Assembly: GCA_022706765.1 (NCBI GenBank)
Contig: JAKJBX010000008.1
Coordinates: forward strand, 1-64,000
Direction of reading: 5' to 3'
Length of the DNA: 64,000 nt
From: Bacillota bacterium
Lineage (GTDB): Bacteria > Bacillota > Clostridia > Monoglobales > Firm-18
Shown here: positions 1 to 8,259 of the stretch, piece after piece
Position numbering within the stretch: position 1 is the stretch's first letter
Layout of the letters: each line of letters begins with the position of its first letter
Notes under the pieces: generated by a model
The model's database searches: none
Told to the model about the DNA's origin: nothing
The model's input: the letters and a program-made list of their open reading frames with translations, nothing else
Translations under genes and position numbers: made by a program

Positions 1-887
1 ATCAAGCCGTCCGCTCCCGCCGCAACCGCCGCCTTCGCCATCGCACCCACATACCTCGCATGTCCCGTACCATGGCTGGGGTCTGCGATGATCGGCAGGT
101 GGGAGGTCGACTTCACCACCGGAATGGCGCTGATGTCCATGGTGTTGCGCGTAGCGGTTTCGTACGTCCTGATGCCCCGCTCACACAGAATGACCTTGTC
201 GTTGCCCTCGCTCATGATATATTCCGCCGCCATCAGCCATTCATTGATGGTTGCGGCAAGTCCGCGCTTTAACAGCACCGGCTTTTTGCCGCCCCCCACC
301 TCTTTTAAAAGGCGGAAGTTCTGCATATTCCTTGCGCCGATTTGCAGGATGTCGACGTATTGGTCGACGGTTTCGACATCCCTCGTATCTACGACCTCGG
401 TCACCAGTTTGAGGCCTGTTTCAGCCCGGGCGGCAGTCATGATTTTCAATCCGTCAAGCTCCAGTCCCTGGAACGCATAGGGGGACGACCTCGGCTTGTA
501 GGCGCCGCCACGCAGCAGCTTTGCGCCGCCGTCCCTGACCTTTTTGGCAACAGCGATAAACTCCGCCTCACCCTCGATGGCGCAGGGTCCTGCCATCGTG
601 ACGATCTCATTCCCGCCGATCCTGACGTCGCCGAGGTCGATGACGGTCGGCTCCTTGTAAAGCGCTTTACTTGCCAGCTTATACGGTAGCATGATCGGCA
701 CGATTTCCTCCACGCCGTCCATCGACAGGATGAGGTTTTTGTTCACGTCGCGCTTATCGCCGATCGCGCCGATGACCGTCTTGATCTCACCGTATATCGG
801 GTGGGTTTTGAAGCCCATGTCAACCAGCTTGCTCTCGACCGCTTTGATTTGCGCCTGGGTGGCGCCCTCCTTTAATATAACAATCAT
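1..887 (-). CDS. aroF: DAHP synthase, first copy (3' end outside window)
   Basis: This encodes a class I-beta DAHP synthase, which condenses phosphoenolpyruvate and erythrose 4-phosphate at the entry to the shikimate pathway. I translated it from ATG 887; it has an AGGAGG at 896-901 and runs off the window edge after about 295 codons, against a usual length near 337. Residues 1-85 resemble the ferredoxin-like regulatory domain of this subfamily. The catalytic barrel shows GPCAIEGE (100-107), [12 protein letters not shown] (131-142) and a DPSHGTG motif near the break. It is a diverged paralogue of the complete gene at 13731-14744. It has its own promoter and stands apart from the main aro operon, so it may be differently regulated. 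Function is confident; feedback specificity is unknown. Confidence 0.93.
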   Translation of the reverse strand, partial: MIVILKEGATQAQIKAVESKLVDMGFKTHPIYGEIKTVIGAIGDKRDVNKNLILSMDGVEEIVPIMLPYKLASKALYKEPTVIDLGDVRIGGNEIVTMAGPCAIEGEAEFIAVAKKVRDGGAKLLRGGAYKPRSSPYAFQGLELDGLKIMTAARAETGLKLVTEVVDTRDVETVDQYVDILQIGARNMQNFRLLKEVGGGKKPVLLKRGLAATINEWLMAAEYIMSEGNDKVILCERGIRTYETATRNTMDISAIPVVKSTSHLPIIADPSHGTGHARYVGAMAKAAVAAGADGL

Positions 888-918
888 TATAGTAGCCTCC
901 TGATTCTATGTAATTATT

Positions 919-947
919 AGTATATATTTTATGTTCAGGTGTGTCAA
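919..947 (-). promoter_or_regulatory. Sigma-A promoter for aroF copy 1
   Basis: On the minus strand TTGACA (947-942) is followed by a 17-bp spacer and TATACT (924-919), about 30 bases upstream of the AGGAGG and ATG of aroF. This is a near-consensus housekeeping promoter. Confidence 0.8.
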
Positions 948-982
948 GCGAAACCACGCCGGCTTGGATAATTTTATATTGG

Positions 983-1011
983 TTGACAAAGAATATCCAA
1001 AATAGTATAAT
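983..1011 (+). promoter_or_regulatory. Sigma-A promoter for rubrerythrin
   Basis: TTGACA (983-988), a 17-bp spacer and TATAAT (1006-1011) form a perfect consensus promoter about 50 bases upstream of the rubrerythrin start. It is divergent from the aroF promoter, with the two -35 boxes about 35 bp apart. Confidence 0.88.
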
Positions 1012-1060
1012 TATAGGAACAGGACGAGCTGTCAAAAAAACTTTGAAGGAGGTTATTGGT

Positions 1061-1603
1061 ATGCCAAATCTTAAAGGCACAAAAACGGAAAAAAACCTGA
1101 TGGACGCATTTGCGGGAGAGTCAATGGCGCGCAACAAGTACACATATTATGCTTCCAAGGCGAAGAAGGACGGTTACGAGCAGATTTCAAACATCTTTGA
1201 AGAGACCGCCAACAACGAGAAGGAGCATGCAAAGATATGGTTTAAGCTTTTGCACGGCGGCAGCGTCGCCGACACCCTGACAAATCTTGAGGACGCCGCA
1301 GGCGGCGAGCATTACGAGTGGACGGAAATGTATGCGAACTTTGCAAAGGAAGCGCGCGAGGAGGGCTTTACCGATGTCGCCGTGCTGTTTGAATCGGTCG
1401 CTAAGATCGAGAAGGAGCACGAGGAGAGATACCTCACACTCAAAGGCAATATCGAAAGCAATTCGGTGTTCAAAAAGGGCGAAAGCGTTGCCTGGATCTG
1501 TCTTAACTGCGGACACATCCACACTGGTCCTGCCGCACCCGAGAAATGTCCCGTATGCGATCATCCGAAAGCGTATTTCCAGTTGAGAGCGAAAAATTAT
1601 TGA
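1061..1603 (+). CDS. rbr: Rubrerythrin
   Basis: Rubrerythrin is a cytoplasmic non-haem iron peroxidase that reduces hydrogen peroxide in anaerobes. The 180-residue product has the four-helix ferritin-like di-iron domain (about 1-140) with [12 protein letters not shown] and a second EKEHEERY helix. A C-terminal rubredoxin domain follows with two CxxC knuckles (CLNC and CPVC). I chose ATG 1061 because AAGGAGG at 1046-1052 precedes it; the longer open frame upstream (from 941) covers the promoter. The desulfoferrodoxin gene follows after about 60 bp, so the two are probably co-transcribed as an oxygen-defence unit. Confidence 0.96.
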   Translation: MPNLKGTKTEKNLMDAFAGESMARNKYTYYASKAKKDGYEQISNIFEETANNEKEHAKIWFKLLHGGSVADTLTNLEDAAGGEHYEWTEMYANFAKEAREEGFTDVAVLFESVAKIEKEHEERYLTLKGNIESNSVFKKGESVAWICLNCGHIHTGPAAPEKCPVCDHPKAYFQLRAKNY

Positions 1604-1665
1604 TAAAAAGCGTAGGCGAATGTACTTCGTCCAAGCGTTATATTAAATGAAAGGGAAGTGAGGTC

Positions 1666-2049
1666 ATGGCAACAAGGCAGAAATTTTTTGTTTGTAAGCA
1701 TTGCGGAAACCTTATCGGTCTTATCCTGAACCAGGGCGTTCCCCTCGTTTGCTGCGGCGAGAACATGCAGGAGCTTGTTCCCAATACCGTCGATGCCTCG
1801 CAGGAAAAGCACGTACCCGTCGTGTCCGTTTCGGACGGCATCGTGTCCGTACAGGTCGGCAGCGCCCCGCATCCTATGACGGAGGAGCACTACATTGAGT
1901 GGATCTATATTGAGACCAAGCAGGGCGGACAGCGCAAATCCCTCTCCCCGGGCGATGTGCCGGACGCCAGGTTCTCACTGATTGACGACGAGGTCGTCGC
2001 GGCGTTTGCCTGCTGCAACCTGCACGGGCTTTGGCAAACGGTTCTGTAA
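1666..2049 (+). CDS. dfx: Desulfoferrodoxin (two-centre superoxide reductase)
   Basis: This enzyme reduces superoxide to hydrogen peroxide, which the preceding rubrerythrin can then remove. The 127-residue product has an N-terminal desulforedoxin domain with CKHC and the paired CC at about residues 29-30 (centre I). The superoxide reductase domain carries EKHVPV, APHPMTEEHYIEWI and the CNLHGLW signature holding the Cys and His ligands of centre II. Length and both centres match the class I family. The start has AAGTGAGG just upstream. A strong terminator follows the stop codon. Confidence 0.96.
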   Translation: MATRQKFFVCKHCGNLIGLILNQGVPLVCCGENMQELVPNTVDASQEKHVPVVSVSDGIVSVQVGSAPHPMTEEHYIEWIYIETKQGGQRKSLSPGDVPDARFSLIDDEVVAAFACCNLHGLWQTVL

Positions 2050-2066
2050 GATTTATCAGCCAAGCA

Positions 2067-2107
2067 CAAACCCCCGTATGCAATGCATACGGGGGTGTTT
2101 ATTTTTT
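2067..2107 (+). terminator. Rho-independent terminator of rbr-dfx
   Basis: CCCCCGTATGC (2071-2081) pairs perfectly with GCATACGGGGG (2085-2095) across a three-base loop, and is followed by TGTTTATTTTTT. Confidence 0.92.
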
Positions 2108-2589
2108 ATACTTTGCGGTCTGCGTCACCGCGTTAACAGGCAAGACGAAAACTTTTAAGGCGGTTTTAATCATGGGCAACTATCGGTTCTCTGACGGCAG
2201 CAACAGGCATGAGCGACAGTTGGCGCGATAAACACTGTTATCTTTTAGTCAAAATTGGGCCAAAACGTGCCGCCAACCGCGAGCGGTTGTCAGTCGCTTT
2301 GTGACTGACGCGAGCTTAAATCCCTCCCAATATTGGGAGGGGAAGGGGAGGGTTAGGCGTTTTTGGTTACTTTTGTCGCGACAAAAGTGACACTGGGGGG
2401 AGCAGATAAAGCAGCACAAACTATCTCTTTAACGCCGGGGGGCAGGTATCGCCCCCCGACCAACTAAATTTTTAATAGAGATATATCATCATTTAAACAA
2501 AACCGGGGACGGTCAATTCATTTGACCGTCCCCTATGTTTTTTACCCGAAGTTTTGTGCAATATCACAATTATATGTCAGCCTCTTTGT
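2108..2589. repeat. Intergenic stretch packed with palindromes
   Basis: No coding gene is convincing in these 480 bases. Several short perfect inverted repeats occur in series: AACCGC/GCGGTT (2275-2288), GTCAGTC/GACTGAC (2289-2309), the 20-bp palindrome 2322-2341 (CCCTCCCAATATTGGGAGGG), the 20-bp palindrome 2369-2388 (ACTTTTGTCGCGACAAAAGT), CGGGGGGC/GCCCCCCG (2436-2458), and GGGGACGGTCAA/TTGACCGTCCCC (2505-2533) followed by a T run. The last could terminate plus-strand transcription. The rest resemble clustered REP-like intergenic palindromes. Confidence 0.6.
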
Positions 2590-2820
2590 TCATTTTTTAT
2601 GCTTTGCGGGCGGATAGGGTTCTTTGACGTCGGTCAGTCCGAGCAGATAATCAACGCTTGTGTTATAAAATTTCGCAAGCGCAACCGTAATATACAGCGG
2701 CACATCCCTTTCGCCCCGCTCATACTTTGAATACAGCGACTGGTCGCACATCAGATACTGAGCGACTGCTTTTTGCGTGAGGTTATTGTCCTCCCGCATG
2801 CTTCTTATCCGCAAATCCAT
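2590..2820 (-). CDS. Small XRE-family DNA-binding regulator
   Basis: This 76-residue protein is almost entirely a Cro/C1-type helix-turn-helix domain. The recognisable parts are an N-terminal IRSMREDNNLTQKAVAQYL helix pair, a recognition region around QSLYSKYERGERD, and the ALAKFYNTSVDYLLGLTD tail typical of this family. It has no second domain. It lies just downstream of, and in the same orientation as, a second XRE gene; the 95-bp gap between them carries candidate operators. It is probably a repressor, possibly autoregulatory. The target genes are unknown, although the small gene at 3222 is a nearby candidate. Confidence 0.82.
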   Translation of the reverse strand: MDLRIRSMREDNNLTQKAVAQYLMCDQSLYSKYERGERDVPLYITVALAKFYNTSVDYLLGLTDVKEPYPPAKHKK

Positions 2821-2837
2821 CTATCATCACCAAAGCA

Positions 2838-2892
2838 ATTATACTATAAGACAATATGTCCTATTGACTTTTTGGACTATCTGTCCTATAAT
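2838..2892. promoter_or_regulatory. Candidate operators and promoters between XRE genes
   Basis: Two inverted repeats of the form GAC-N5-GTC sit 25 bp apart centre to centre: GACAATATGTC (2850-2860) and GGACTATCTGTCC (2874-2886). A minus-strand TATAAT (2843-2838) lies next to the first. On the plus strand TTGACT (2864-2869), 17 bp and TATAAT (2887-2892) overlap the second. This suggests repressor binding over a promoter. Operator function is inferred from symmetry only. Confidence 0.5.
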
Positions 2893-2915
2893 ATAATTTG
2901 TGGCAACAAGTGTTG

Positions 2916-3134
2916 TTATTTACGCATATGTGGTTCGGCGGTGTCAGTTAGTTCCAATATATAATCTATGCTGACGTTATAGAACTTCGCAAGGGCAATG
3001 ATAATATGTGTAGCTAAACGCTGTTTGCCAGTTTCAATAAGACAATATTTTCTTTGGGTCACGCCGATGGCTTCGGCAACTTCTCTCTCGGTAAAAGAAT
3101 TTTTCTCTCTTAAATATTTAATTCGCTTATACAT
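2916..3134 (-). CDS. Second small XRE-family regulator
   Basis: This 72-residue protein is again a single helix-turn-helix domain. It begins IKYLREKNSFTEREVAEAIG, continues with the recognition segment VTQRKYCLIETGKQRL, and ends ALAKFYNVSIDYILELTDT. It is clearly related to the neighbour at 2590-2820, sharing the SVDYLL/SIDYIL tail, so a tandem duplication is likely. I place the start at ATG 3134 because GGGTGAT lies a few bases upstream; a TTG four codons earlier is possible. The divergent small gene at 3222 starts 87 bp away across a symmetrical site. Confidence 0.8.
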   Translation of the reverse strand: MYKRIKYLREKNSFTEREVAEAIGVTQRKYCLIETGKQRLATHIIIALAKFYNVSIDYILELTDTAEPHMRK

Positions 3135-3181
3135 AATATCACCCAAGGAAATTATATCACAAACAAATATAGATATTGATA

Positions 3182-3202
3182 TTTAGATAAAGTTTGTCTA
3201 AA
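3182..3202. promoter_or_regulatory. Candidate operator TTTAGA-N9-TCTAAA
   Basis: The inverted repeat TTTAGA (3182-3187)/TCTAAA (3197-3202) belongs to a near-perfect 17-bp palindrome with core TAGATAAAGTTTGTCTA. It lies between the divergent XRE gene (start 3134) and the small gene starting at 3222. It is a reasonable binding site for one of the two XRE proteins. This is inference from position and symmetry. Confidence 0.45.
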
Positions 3203-3221
3203 TCATGAGTGAGGTGACATA

Positions 3222-3449
3222 ATGGAATTGATACAGAGTCTTTTGATCAAGGCGTTACAGGAGGAGAAGATCAGGATTATGCTGGATGCGAACATTGAAA
3301 AGATTGCGAACAACACCTGCTTTATGGCGCTGCACAGGATAAAGGCTATCTTGGAAAACGACATGCTATCTGATTATGCGTGTATCGAATACATCATACA
3401 AATTTTTGATGAAATCGGCTGCGGCGTTGACGGCAGGCACTGTCTTTAA
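3222..3449 (+). CDS. Small hypothetical protein next to XRE regulators
   Basis: I do not recognise this 75-residue protein. It is predicted to be mostly helical (LIQSLLIKALQEEKI, HRIKAILEND, CIEYIIQIFDEIG) and has four cysteines, but no signal peptide, membrane segment or metal motif is evident. The start is supported by GAGGTG at 3211-3216, six bases before ATG 3222. It is divergent from the XRE gene at 2916-3134, with a candidate operator between, so it may be controlled by that regulator. It converges on rlmH with no base between the two stop codons. Confidence 0.62.
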   Translation: MELIQSLLIKALQEEKIRIMLDANIEKIANNTCFMALHRIKAILENDMLSDYACIEYIIQIFDEIGCGVDGRHCL

Positions 3450-3902
3450 TTACTTATGATAGCTTTCGTTATTCATAATCTTAAACGCCCGATAGATTTG
3501 CTCGGCAAGGATCACACGCATAAGCTGATGGGGAAAGGTCATTTTGGAAAAGGACAGCCTGAGCTTGCCCATGCTTTTGACGCTGTCGTCCAGTCCGCCC
3601 GAGCCGCCGATGACAAAGCAAATGTGGGGGCTGCCGCCTGTGGCGCAATCCGAAATAAACTGCGCGAATTCCTCGCTGGACAACTGCCTGCCCTCGACGC
3701 AAAGCGGCACGCACACGCCCTTGATTTTCGGCAAAATCAGCGCCGCCTCACGCACTGCGGCGTTTTCACCGTCGGGGAAGTCTGCGACCTCGGTGATTTT
3801 GACGTTGCAATAGCGGGAAAGGCGTTTGACATATTCGTCAACCGCCTTTTTGTGATGGTCTTCTTTGATTTTGCCGACCGCAATGATCTCTATCGTCATC
3901 AT
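3450..3902 (-). CDS. rlmH: 23S rRNA pseudouridine-1915 N3-methyltransferase
   Basis: RlmH methylates pseudouridine 1915 in helix 69 of 23S rRNA, acting on assembled 70S ribosomes with S-adenosylmethionine. The 150-residue product spans the whole SPOUT fold. It shows the cofactor-knot segments FVIGGSGGLDD (about 96-106) and a C-terminal FPHQLMRVILAEQIYRAF (123-140). Length is slightly below the usual 155-159. It overlaps the stop of the upstream metallo-hydrolase gene in an ATGATGA arrangement, so ATG 3902 or ATG 3899 could be used. It is the last gene of the murA-walJ-rlmH operon. Confidence 0.95.
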   Translation of the reverse strand: MMTIEIIAVGKIKEDHHKKAVDEYVKRLSRYCNVKITEVADFPDGENAAVREAALILPKIKGVCVPLCVEGRQLSSEEFAQFISDCATGGSPHICFVIGGSGGLDDSVKSMGKLRLSFSKMTFPHQLMRVILAEQIYRAFKIMNNESYHK

Positions 3903-4684
3903 AACGCAATCACCGCGCCGGACGTATACCTCGGTGCGACGCCCATCAAGACGTCCCTGCCTACGGCGATGCCGCAGCGTTCCAGCACCCTCGCGACGGT
4001 GGCAAACGCCACAGTTTCGGAGTTGTTTTCCTTACTAAGGTGACCGAGCATGATTTGCTTGGTGCCGCACCTCACAAGATGCGCCGCCAGCTCACCCGAA
4101 TCCTCGTTGCAAAGGTGTCCGCTTGCGCTGCCGATCCTTTTCTTTAAATAATACGGATACGGTCCGTTTTCCAACATATCCGCATCGTAGTTTGCCTCCA
4201 ACAGTACGGCGTCACAGCCCGACAACGCCGCCCGGACGCTATCGCTGATGTGACCGAGGTCTGTCGCCACCGCCACGCTGCGGGCGCCGAGGTCGAAACG
4301 GTAGCCCGTGGGCATGGCCGCGTCATGCGGGATGTCAAACGGCGTCACGCCGATGCCGCCGACGTCCATTTGGGCATAATCTTCAAACAATATTTTGTTT
4401 TTTTCACAAATTTTGCCGATGTTCATACCATCCCACGTGCCTTTGCTGGCAATCACGGGGATGTCGAATTTACGCGACAAAACGCCGACCCCTTGCGTGT
4501 GGTCGGTATGTTCGTGCGTGACGAGTATGTAGTCGATGTCCTCGCACCGTTCGCCGATGCCGGCGAGGGCTGACCTTGCCAGACTGCCGCTCACGCCGCA
4601 GTCGATCAGCAGCCTTGTCCCGCCGTGCGACAGAAAGACCGCATTGCCGCTGCTGCCACTGACGAGGGTGCAAAGCCGTGTCAT
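3899..4684 (-). CDS. walJ: MBL-fold metallo-hydrolase, WalJ/YycJ type
   Basis: This belongs to the metallo-beta-lactamase superfamily, subgroup YycJ/WalJ (VicX), cytoplasmic proteins linked to cell-wall and DNA metabolism and often encoded beside rlmH. The 261-residue product has the family start [10 protein letters not shown] (6-15) and the metal-binding HEHTDH (57-62). A later conserved ATDLGH, the segment HLCNEDSG and a final LGHLSKENN complete the pattern. The gene is translationally coupled at both ends: it overlaps murA by 4 bp upstream and rlmH by 4 bp downstream. In vivo substrate is not established for the family. Confidence 0.9.
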   Translation of the reverse strand: MTRLCTLVSGSSGNAVFLSHGGTRLLIDCGVSGSLARSALAGIGERCEDIDYILVTHEHTDHTQGVGVLSRKFDIPVIASKGTWDGMNIGKICEKNKILFEDYAQMDVGGIGVTPFDIPHDAAMPTGYRFDLGARSVAVATDLGHISDSVRAALSGCDAVLLEANYDADMLENGPYPYYLKKRIGSASGHLCNEDSGELAAHLVRCGTKQIMLGHLSKENNSETVAFATVARVLERCGIAVGRDVLMGVAPRYTSGAVIAL

Positions 4685-5976
4685 ACGACTTCACCCACCA
4701 TGTCTGCGGTGTCGTCGTTCTTACGCACGATCTGCGCGCCGAGGCGGCGGAGCTTATCCTCCAAATCCTCATAGCCCCGGTCGATGTGACGAAGGTCATA
4801 AATTTCCGTGACGCCCTGCGCCATCAGCGCCGCAATCACCATGCTCGCACCGGCGCGCAGGTCGGTGGCTCTGACGGGTGCGCCCGTGAGCTGTTCCACG
4901 CCCTCGATGACCGCGACCCTGCCGTCGACATTGATTTGTGCACCGAAGCGGCGAAGCTCCGACACATATTGAAAACGGTTGTCCCATACGCTCTCGGTAA
5001 TCACCGACGTGCCCGGCACGGCGCTGAGCAGCGCCACGATCTGCGGCTGTAAGTCGGTGGGAAAGCCCGGATAGGGCAAGGTTTTGACATTCGCTTTTTG
5101 CAGCTCGCCCTCACGGCTGACACGGATGCTGTCGTCGAATTCCTCGACCCTGGCATTCATCTCGATCAGCTTGGCGGTGATGCTCTCCATATGCTTGGGG
5201 ATGACGTTTTTGACCAGCACGTCGCCCGCCGTCGCCGCAGCGGCGATCATAAAGGTGCCCGCCTCAATCTGGTCGGGGATGATCGTATAGGTGCCGCCCG
5301 ACAGCTTGCCGACGCCTCTTATTTTGATGATGTCGGTACCTGCGCCCTTGACGTCCGCACCCATGGCATTCAAAAAGTTTGCGACGTCAACGACATGCGG
5401 CTCCTTGGCGGCGTTTTCGATGACCGTCGTGCCCTCCGCACGCACCGCCGCAAGCATAATATTAATCGTTGCGCCGACGCTGACGATGTCCATAAACACC
5501 TGCGCCGCCTGCAATTTTGTGGCGTGCGCCTCAATCACGCCCCGGTCAAAGCTGACCTTTGCGCCGAGCGCTTCAAAGCCCTTGATGTGCATATCAATCG
5601 GACGGCAGCCAAAGTTGCAGCCGCCCGGCGGTGGAACCTCCGCATGGTTAAAGCGCCCCAGCAGCGCACCGATGAGGTAGTAGGACGCACGCATACGGTC
5701 CGTAAGCTCGTACGGCGCTGAGAAACTCCGGACCCGCTCACAGTTGATTTCAAGGCTATGGCTGTCCGTATATTTGACCTTTGCGCCAAGGTATTTTAAA
5801 ATATCCACGATCACATCGACATCTTTAATAGAGGGTACGTTTTCAATCCTGCAAACGCCCTCTACGAGCAGTGCGGCAGGGATGACGGCGACTGCGGCGT
5901 TCTTCGCGCCGCTAATCGTCACTTCGCCCACAAGCCTTTTGCCACCCATTATTACAAATTTTTCCAAAAACTTCAC
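4681..5976 (-). CDS. murA: UDP-GlcNAc 1-carboxyvinyltransferase (MurA)
   Basis: MurA transfers enolpyruvate from phosphoenolpyruvate to UDP-N-acetylglucosamine, the first committed step of peptidoglycan synthesis in the cytoplasm. The 431-residue product has the GAKNA substrate loop (23-27) and the fosfomycin-target cysteine in PPPGGCNFG (Cys120). The GTG at 5976 gives MKFLEKF; a TTG three codons later (5967) gives the more family-like MEKFVI and is better spaced from GGCGGGTGA, so the start is uncertain by three codons. It begins the murA-walJ-rlmH operon and is preceded by a good promoter. Confidence 0.96.
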   Translation of the reverse strand: MKFLEKFVIMGGKRLVGEVTISGAKNAAVAVIPAALLVEGVCRIENVPSIKDVDVIVDILKYLGAKVKYTDSHSLEINCERVRSFSAPYELTDRMRASYYLIGALLGRFNHAEVPPPGGCNFGCRPIDMHIKGFEALGAKVSFDRGVIEAHATKLQAAQVFMDIVSVGATINIMLAAVRAEGTTVIENAAKEPHVVDVANFLNAMGADVKGAGTDIIKIRGVGKLSGGTYTIIPDQIEAGTFMIAAAATAGDVLVKNVIPKHMESITAKLIEMNARVEEFDDSIRVSREGELQKANVKTLPYPGFPTDLQPQIVALLSAVPGTSVITESVWDNRFQYVSELRRFGAQINVDGRVAVIEGVEQLTGAPVRATDLRAGASMVIAALMAQGVTEIYDLRHIDRGYEDLEDKLRRLGAQIVRKNDDTADMVGEVV

Positions 5977-6011
5977 CCGCCATTTATTATCGTGCTAAAT
6001 CACTACCACAT

Positions 6012-6040
6012 ATTATACCACTATTGCTTTTGATATACAA
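6012..6040 (-). promoter_or_regulatory. Promoter of the murA operon
   Basis: On the minus strand TTGTAT (6040-6035), a 17-bp spacer and TATAAT (6017-6012) lie about 35 bases upstream of the murA start. Confidence 0.72.
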
Positions 6041-6188
6041 CAATTTCTAAAAATTTTTTCATCCGGCAGCGCCGCAAAAATTTTCCTGCACATTCGGCGG
6101 CGGCATCGTATAAATTTTGTCTGTATAACATATGTCGCCGCAAGAAATAATAATCGTGTAATCAAGAATAATCGAAGGAGTTGTTTAT

Positions 6189-6401
6189 ATGGACAGTTTT
6201 GCATTGATACTGGTCATCATCGGTGCGCTCAACTGGGGCTCGATCGGTATCTTCGGCGTTGACCTTATCGCAACGATATTCGGCGGGCAGAACGCCGCCA
6301 TCAGCAGAATCATCTACACACTGGTCGGTCTTTGCGGTTTGTGGAGCATAACGCTGTTGTTCAGAGAGCATGATAAGACAGTCGTCAGGGACAAAATGTA
6401 A
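6189..6401 (+). CDS. DUF378 family small membrane protein
   Basis: This 70-residue protein fits the DUF378 (YuzA-like) family of unknown function. It has two hydrophobic segments (about 4-28 and 37-57) with the family's ALNWGSIGIFGVDLIATIFG stretch. The second segment (IIYTLVGLCGLWSI) is followed by a short charged cytoplasmic tail. GAAGGAG at 6174-6180 precedes the ATG. It stands alone between the divergent murA promoter and gltX, with a weak hairpin after the stop. No functional inference can be made beyond membrane location. Confidence 0.85.
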   Translation: MDSFALILVIIGALNWGSIGIFGVDLIATIFGGQNAAISRIIYTLVGLCGLWSITLLFREHDKTVVRDKM

Positions 6402-6410
6402 CGCTTTTTG

Positions 6411-6432
6411 GAACGGAGTTTCCGTTCCTTTA
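6411..6432 (+). terminator. Weak terminator after the DUF378 gene
   Basis: GGAACGGA (6411-6418) pairs with TCCGTTCC (6422-6429) and is followed by a short T tract, between the DUF378 gene and gltX. Confidence 0.5.
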
Positions 6433-6500
6433 CATATTTACATATTTCGTCACATATGGTATAATTCCCTTATCGCAGAATATTTTGGAGTTGATACTTT

Positions 6501-7943
6501 TTGAAGATAAGGACAAGATTTGCCCCCAGCCCCACGGGGTATATGCACATCGGTAACCTGCGTACGGCGCTGTACGCCTATTTGATCGCAAAGTCACAGG
6601 GCGGAGATTTCATCCTGCGCATTGAGGACACCGATCAGGAGCGCTATGTCGAGGGTGCGGTGGATGTGATTTATCACACGCTCAAAGATACGGGGCTTAT
6701 GTGGGACGAGGGTCCTGACATCGGCGGAGCGTTTGGTCCGTACATCCAAAGCGAGCGGCGCGGTATATACATGGACTATGCCAGGCAGCTGGTCGGCAAG
6801 GGCGGCGCATACTACTGCTTTTGCGACAAGGCCCGCCTCGACGCCGTAAGAGCCGAGCAGGAGGCGGCAAAGCTGACCCCGAAGTATGACGGTCACTGCA
6901 CGCGCCTGTCGGCGGAGGAAGTGGAGGACAAGCTGGCGCAAAACCTGCCGTATGTTATCCGCCAAAGGATGCCGCAGGACGGAACGACCTCCTTTGACGA
7001 TGCCGTTTTCGGTACCATCACCGTGGAGAACGCATCGCTCGACGACGGGGTTTTGATGAAGTCGGACGGGCTGCCGACCTATAATTTTGCCAACGTGGTG
7101 GACGACCACCTGATGCAGATCACACACATCGTGCGGGGCAACGAATACCTTGCCTCTACCCCGAAATACAACCTGCTGTATGAGGCGTTCGGCTGGGAGA
7201 TCCCCACCTACATCCATTGCAGCCCCGTGATGCGGGACCATTCGCACAAGCTGTCAAAGCGTGACGGTGATGCGTCATATGAGGATTTTATCAAAAAGGG
7301 TTACTTAAAAGAAGCAGTGCTCAACTATATTGCGCTTTTGGGCTGGAGCCCGCAGGGCGAGCGGGAAATGTTTACGCTCGATGAGCTAACTGAGGCTTTC
7401 GACATCCGAGGCATCAGCAAGTCGCCCGCCATATTCGACGAGGCGAAGCTGGCATGGCTGAGCGGCGAGTACATCCGTACGCTGTCGGCGGAGGAATTTT
7501 ATGAAAAGGCGCTGCCGTTCATCGAAACCGCCGTCAAGGGCAACGCCGATAAGTTCAAGCTCAGCGAGCTTTTGCAAAAACGGTGCGAACGGCTGTCCGA
7601 CATCCCCGGGCAGGTGGCGTTCATCGACAGTATGCCCGAGTATGACGCCGAGCTTTACACCCATAAAAAGATGAAGACCGACCCGCAGCTTGCCAAGAAG
7701 ATGCTGGAAAAAATCCTGCCGGTCTTAGCGGGTATTGACGACTGGACGCAGGACGCCGTGCACGACGCCATGATGGCATTGGTTGAAACGCTCGGCGTCA
7801 AGAACGGCCAGCTTTTATATCCGCTGCGCATCGCACTGTCGGGCATGGCGGTCACCCCGGGCGGCGGCACAGAGCTTGCCGCCATCCTCGGCAGGGACGA
7901 GACCCTCGCCCGAATCCGGGCGGCAATCGAGAAACTTGGCTAA
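6501..7943 (+). CDS. gltX: Glutamyl-tRNA synthetase
   Basis: This class I aminoacyl-tRNA synthetase charges glutamate onto tRNA-Glu (and in many Firmicutes also tRNA-Gln) using ATP. The 480-residue product has the nucleotide-binding HIGN signature at residues 16-19 within [20 protein letters not shown]. The catalytic loop KLSKR sits near residue 250, followed by the helical anticodon-binding domain to the C terminus. The gene starts with TTG 6501, supported by GGAG at 6487-6490 and by the invariant [10 protein letters not shown] beginning at residue 4. It appears monocistronic. A palindromic repeat follows its stop codon. Confidence 0.96.
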   Translation: MKIRTRFAPSPTGYMHIGNLRTALYAYLIAKSQGGDFILRIEDTDQERYVEGAVDVIYHTLKDTGLMWDEGPDIGGAFGPYIQSERRGIYMDYARQLVGKGGAYYCFCDKARLDAVRAEQEAAKLTPKYDGHCTRLSAEEVEDKLAQNLPYVIRQRMPQDGTTSFDDAVFGTITVENASLDDGVLMKSDGLPTYNFANVVDDHLMQITHIVRGNEYLASTPKYNLLYEAFGWEIPTYIHCSPVMRDHSHKLSKRDGDASYEDFIKKGYLKEAVLNYIALLGWSPQGEREMFTLDELTEAFDIRGISKSPAIFDEAKLAWLSGEYIRTLSAEEFYEKALPFIETAVKGNADKFKLSELLQKRCERLSDIPGQVAFIDSMPEYDAELYTHKKMKTDPQLAKKMLEKILPVLAGIDDWTQDAVHDAMMALVETLGVKNGQLLYPLRIALSGMAVTPGGGTELAAILGRDETLARIRAAIEKLG

Positions 7944-7968
7944 GCATAGGTTTTGAATAGATTTTTTC

Positions 7969-8007
7969 GCCGGAGTGCGGAAATTGCGCCGATTTTGCGT
8001 AATTTCC
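7969..8007 (-). repeat. F-type repeat fragment after gltX
   Basis: Read on the minus strand this stretch begins GGAAATTACGCAAAA and continues into CGGCGCAATTTCCGC. The same GGAAATTACGCAA start, followed by a GGCGG/CCGCC hairpin, is seen near 20960 and 48680. It is therefore a member of a short interspersed repeat family (F). Confidence 0.5.
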
Positions 8008-8015
8008 TGTAAATT

Positions 8016-8102
8016 AAAAAGTGCCTTGCAGCACTTTGCCAAGGAATGCATTAACCCTTTTTATCTGATAGGAAATTTCTATTTCCTATCAGATAAAAAG
8101 GG
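8016..8102 (+). repeat. R-type hairpin repeat, copy 1
   Basis: A small hairpin AAAAAGTGCC/GGCACTT-like is followed by the family core TTTGCCAAGGAATGCATTAA. A perfect 22-bp stem comes next: 8055-8076 pairs with 8081-8102 across loop TTCT. It lies at the 3' end of gltX and ends exactly where the -35 box of the cold-shock promoter begins. Confidence 0.8.
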
Positions 8103-8131
8103 TTGACATTTTGGCGTTTTGATGTTATACT
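8103..8131 (+). promoter_or_regulatory. Promoter of the cold-shock gene
   Basis: TTGACA (8103-8108), a 17-bp spacer and TATACT (8126-8131) give a strong sigma-A promoter. The predicted leader before the coding region is about 120 nt. Confidence 0.85.
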
Positions 8132-8161
8132 GCTTTATGTATCTATAATGTTTCAATTGTT

Positions 8162-8220
8162 CACATATTTTTGTAAACCATGAATTCATTTGATGGCTTA
8201 CAAAAATATGTGTTTTTGTT
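8162..8220 (+). promoter_or_regulatory. Long 15-bp stem in the cold-shock mRNA leader
   Basis: CACATATTTTTGTAA (8162-8176) pairs perfectly with TTACAAAAATATGTG (8198-8212), and TTTTTGTTT follows directly. The layout, an A/U-rich stem and then a U run inside the 5' leader, could be a temperature-sensitive attenuator or an mRNA-stability element. Cold-shock genes in other bacteria have structured leaders; the specific function here is inferred. Confidence 0.55.
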
Positions 8221-8259
8221 TCGTTGTAAATATAATATTTTATGATGGAGGTACCTATT

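Noticed and set aside
2773-2964. Plus-strand 63-codon frame driven by the TTGACT/TATAAT promoter
   Set aside because: The frame begins upstream of the promoter and overlaps both XRE genes antisense; the promoter more likely makes an untranslated RNA or is incidental.
5098-5721. Plus-strand open frame within murA
   Set aside because: Shadow frame of a high-G+C gene, without start signals or recognisable motifs.
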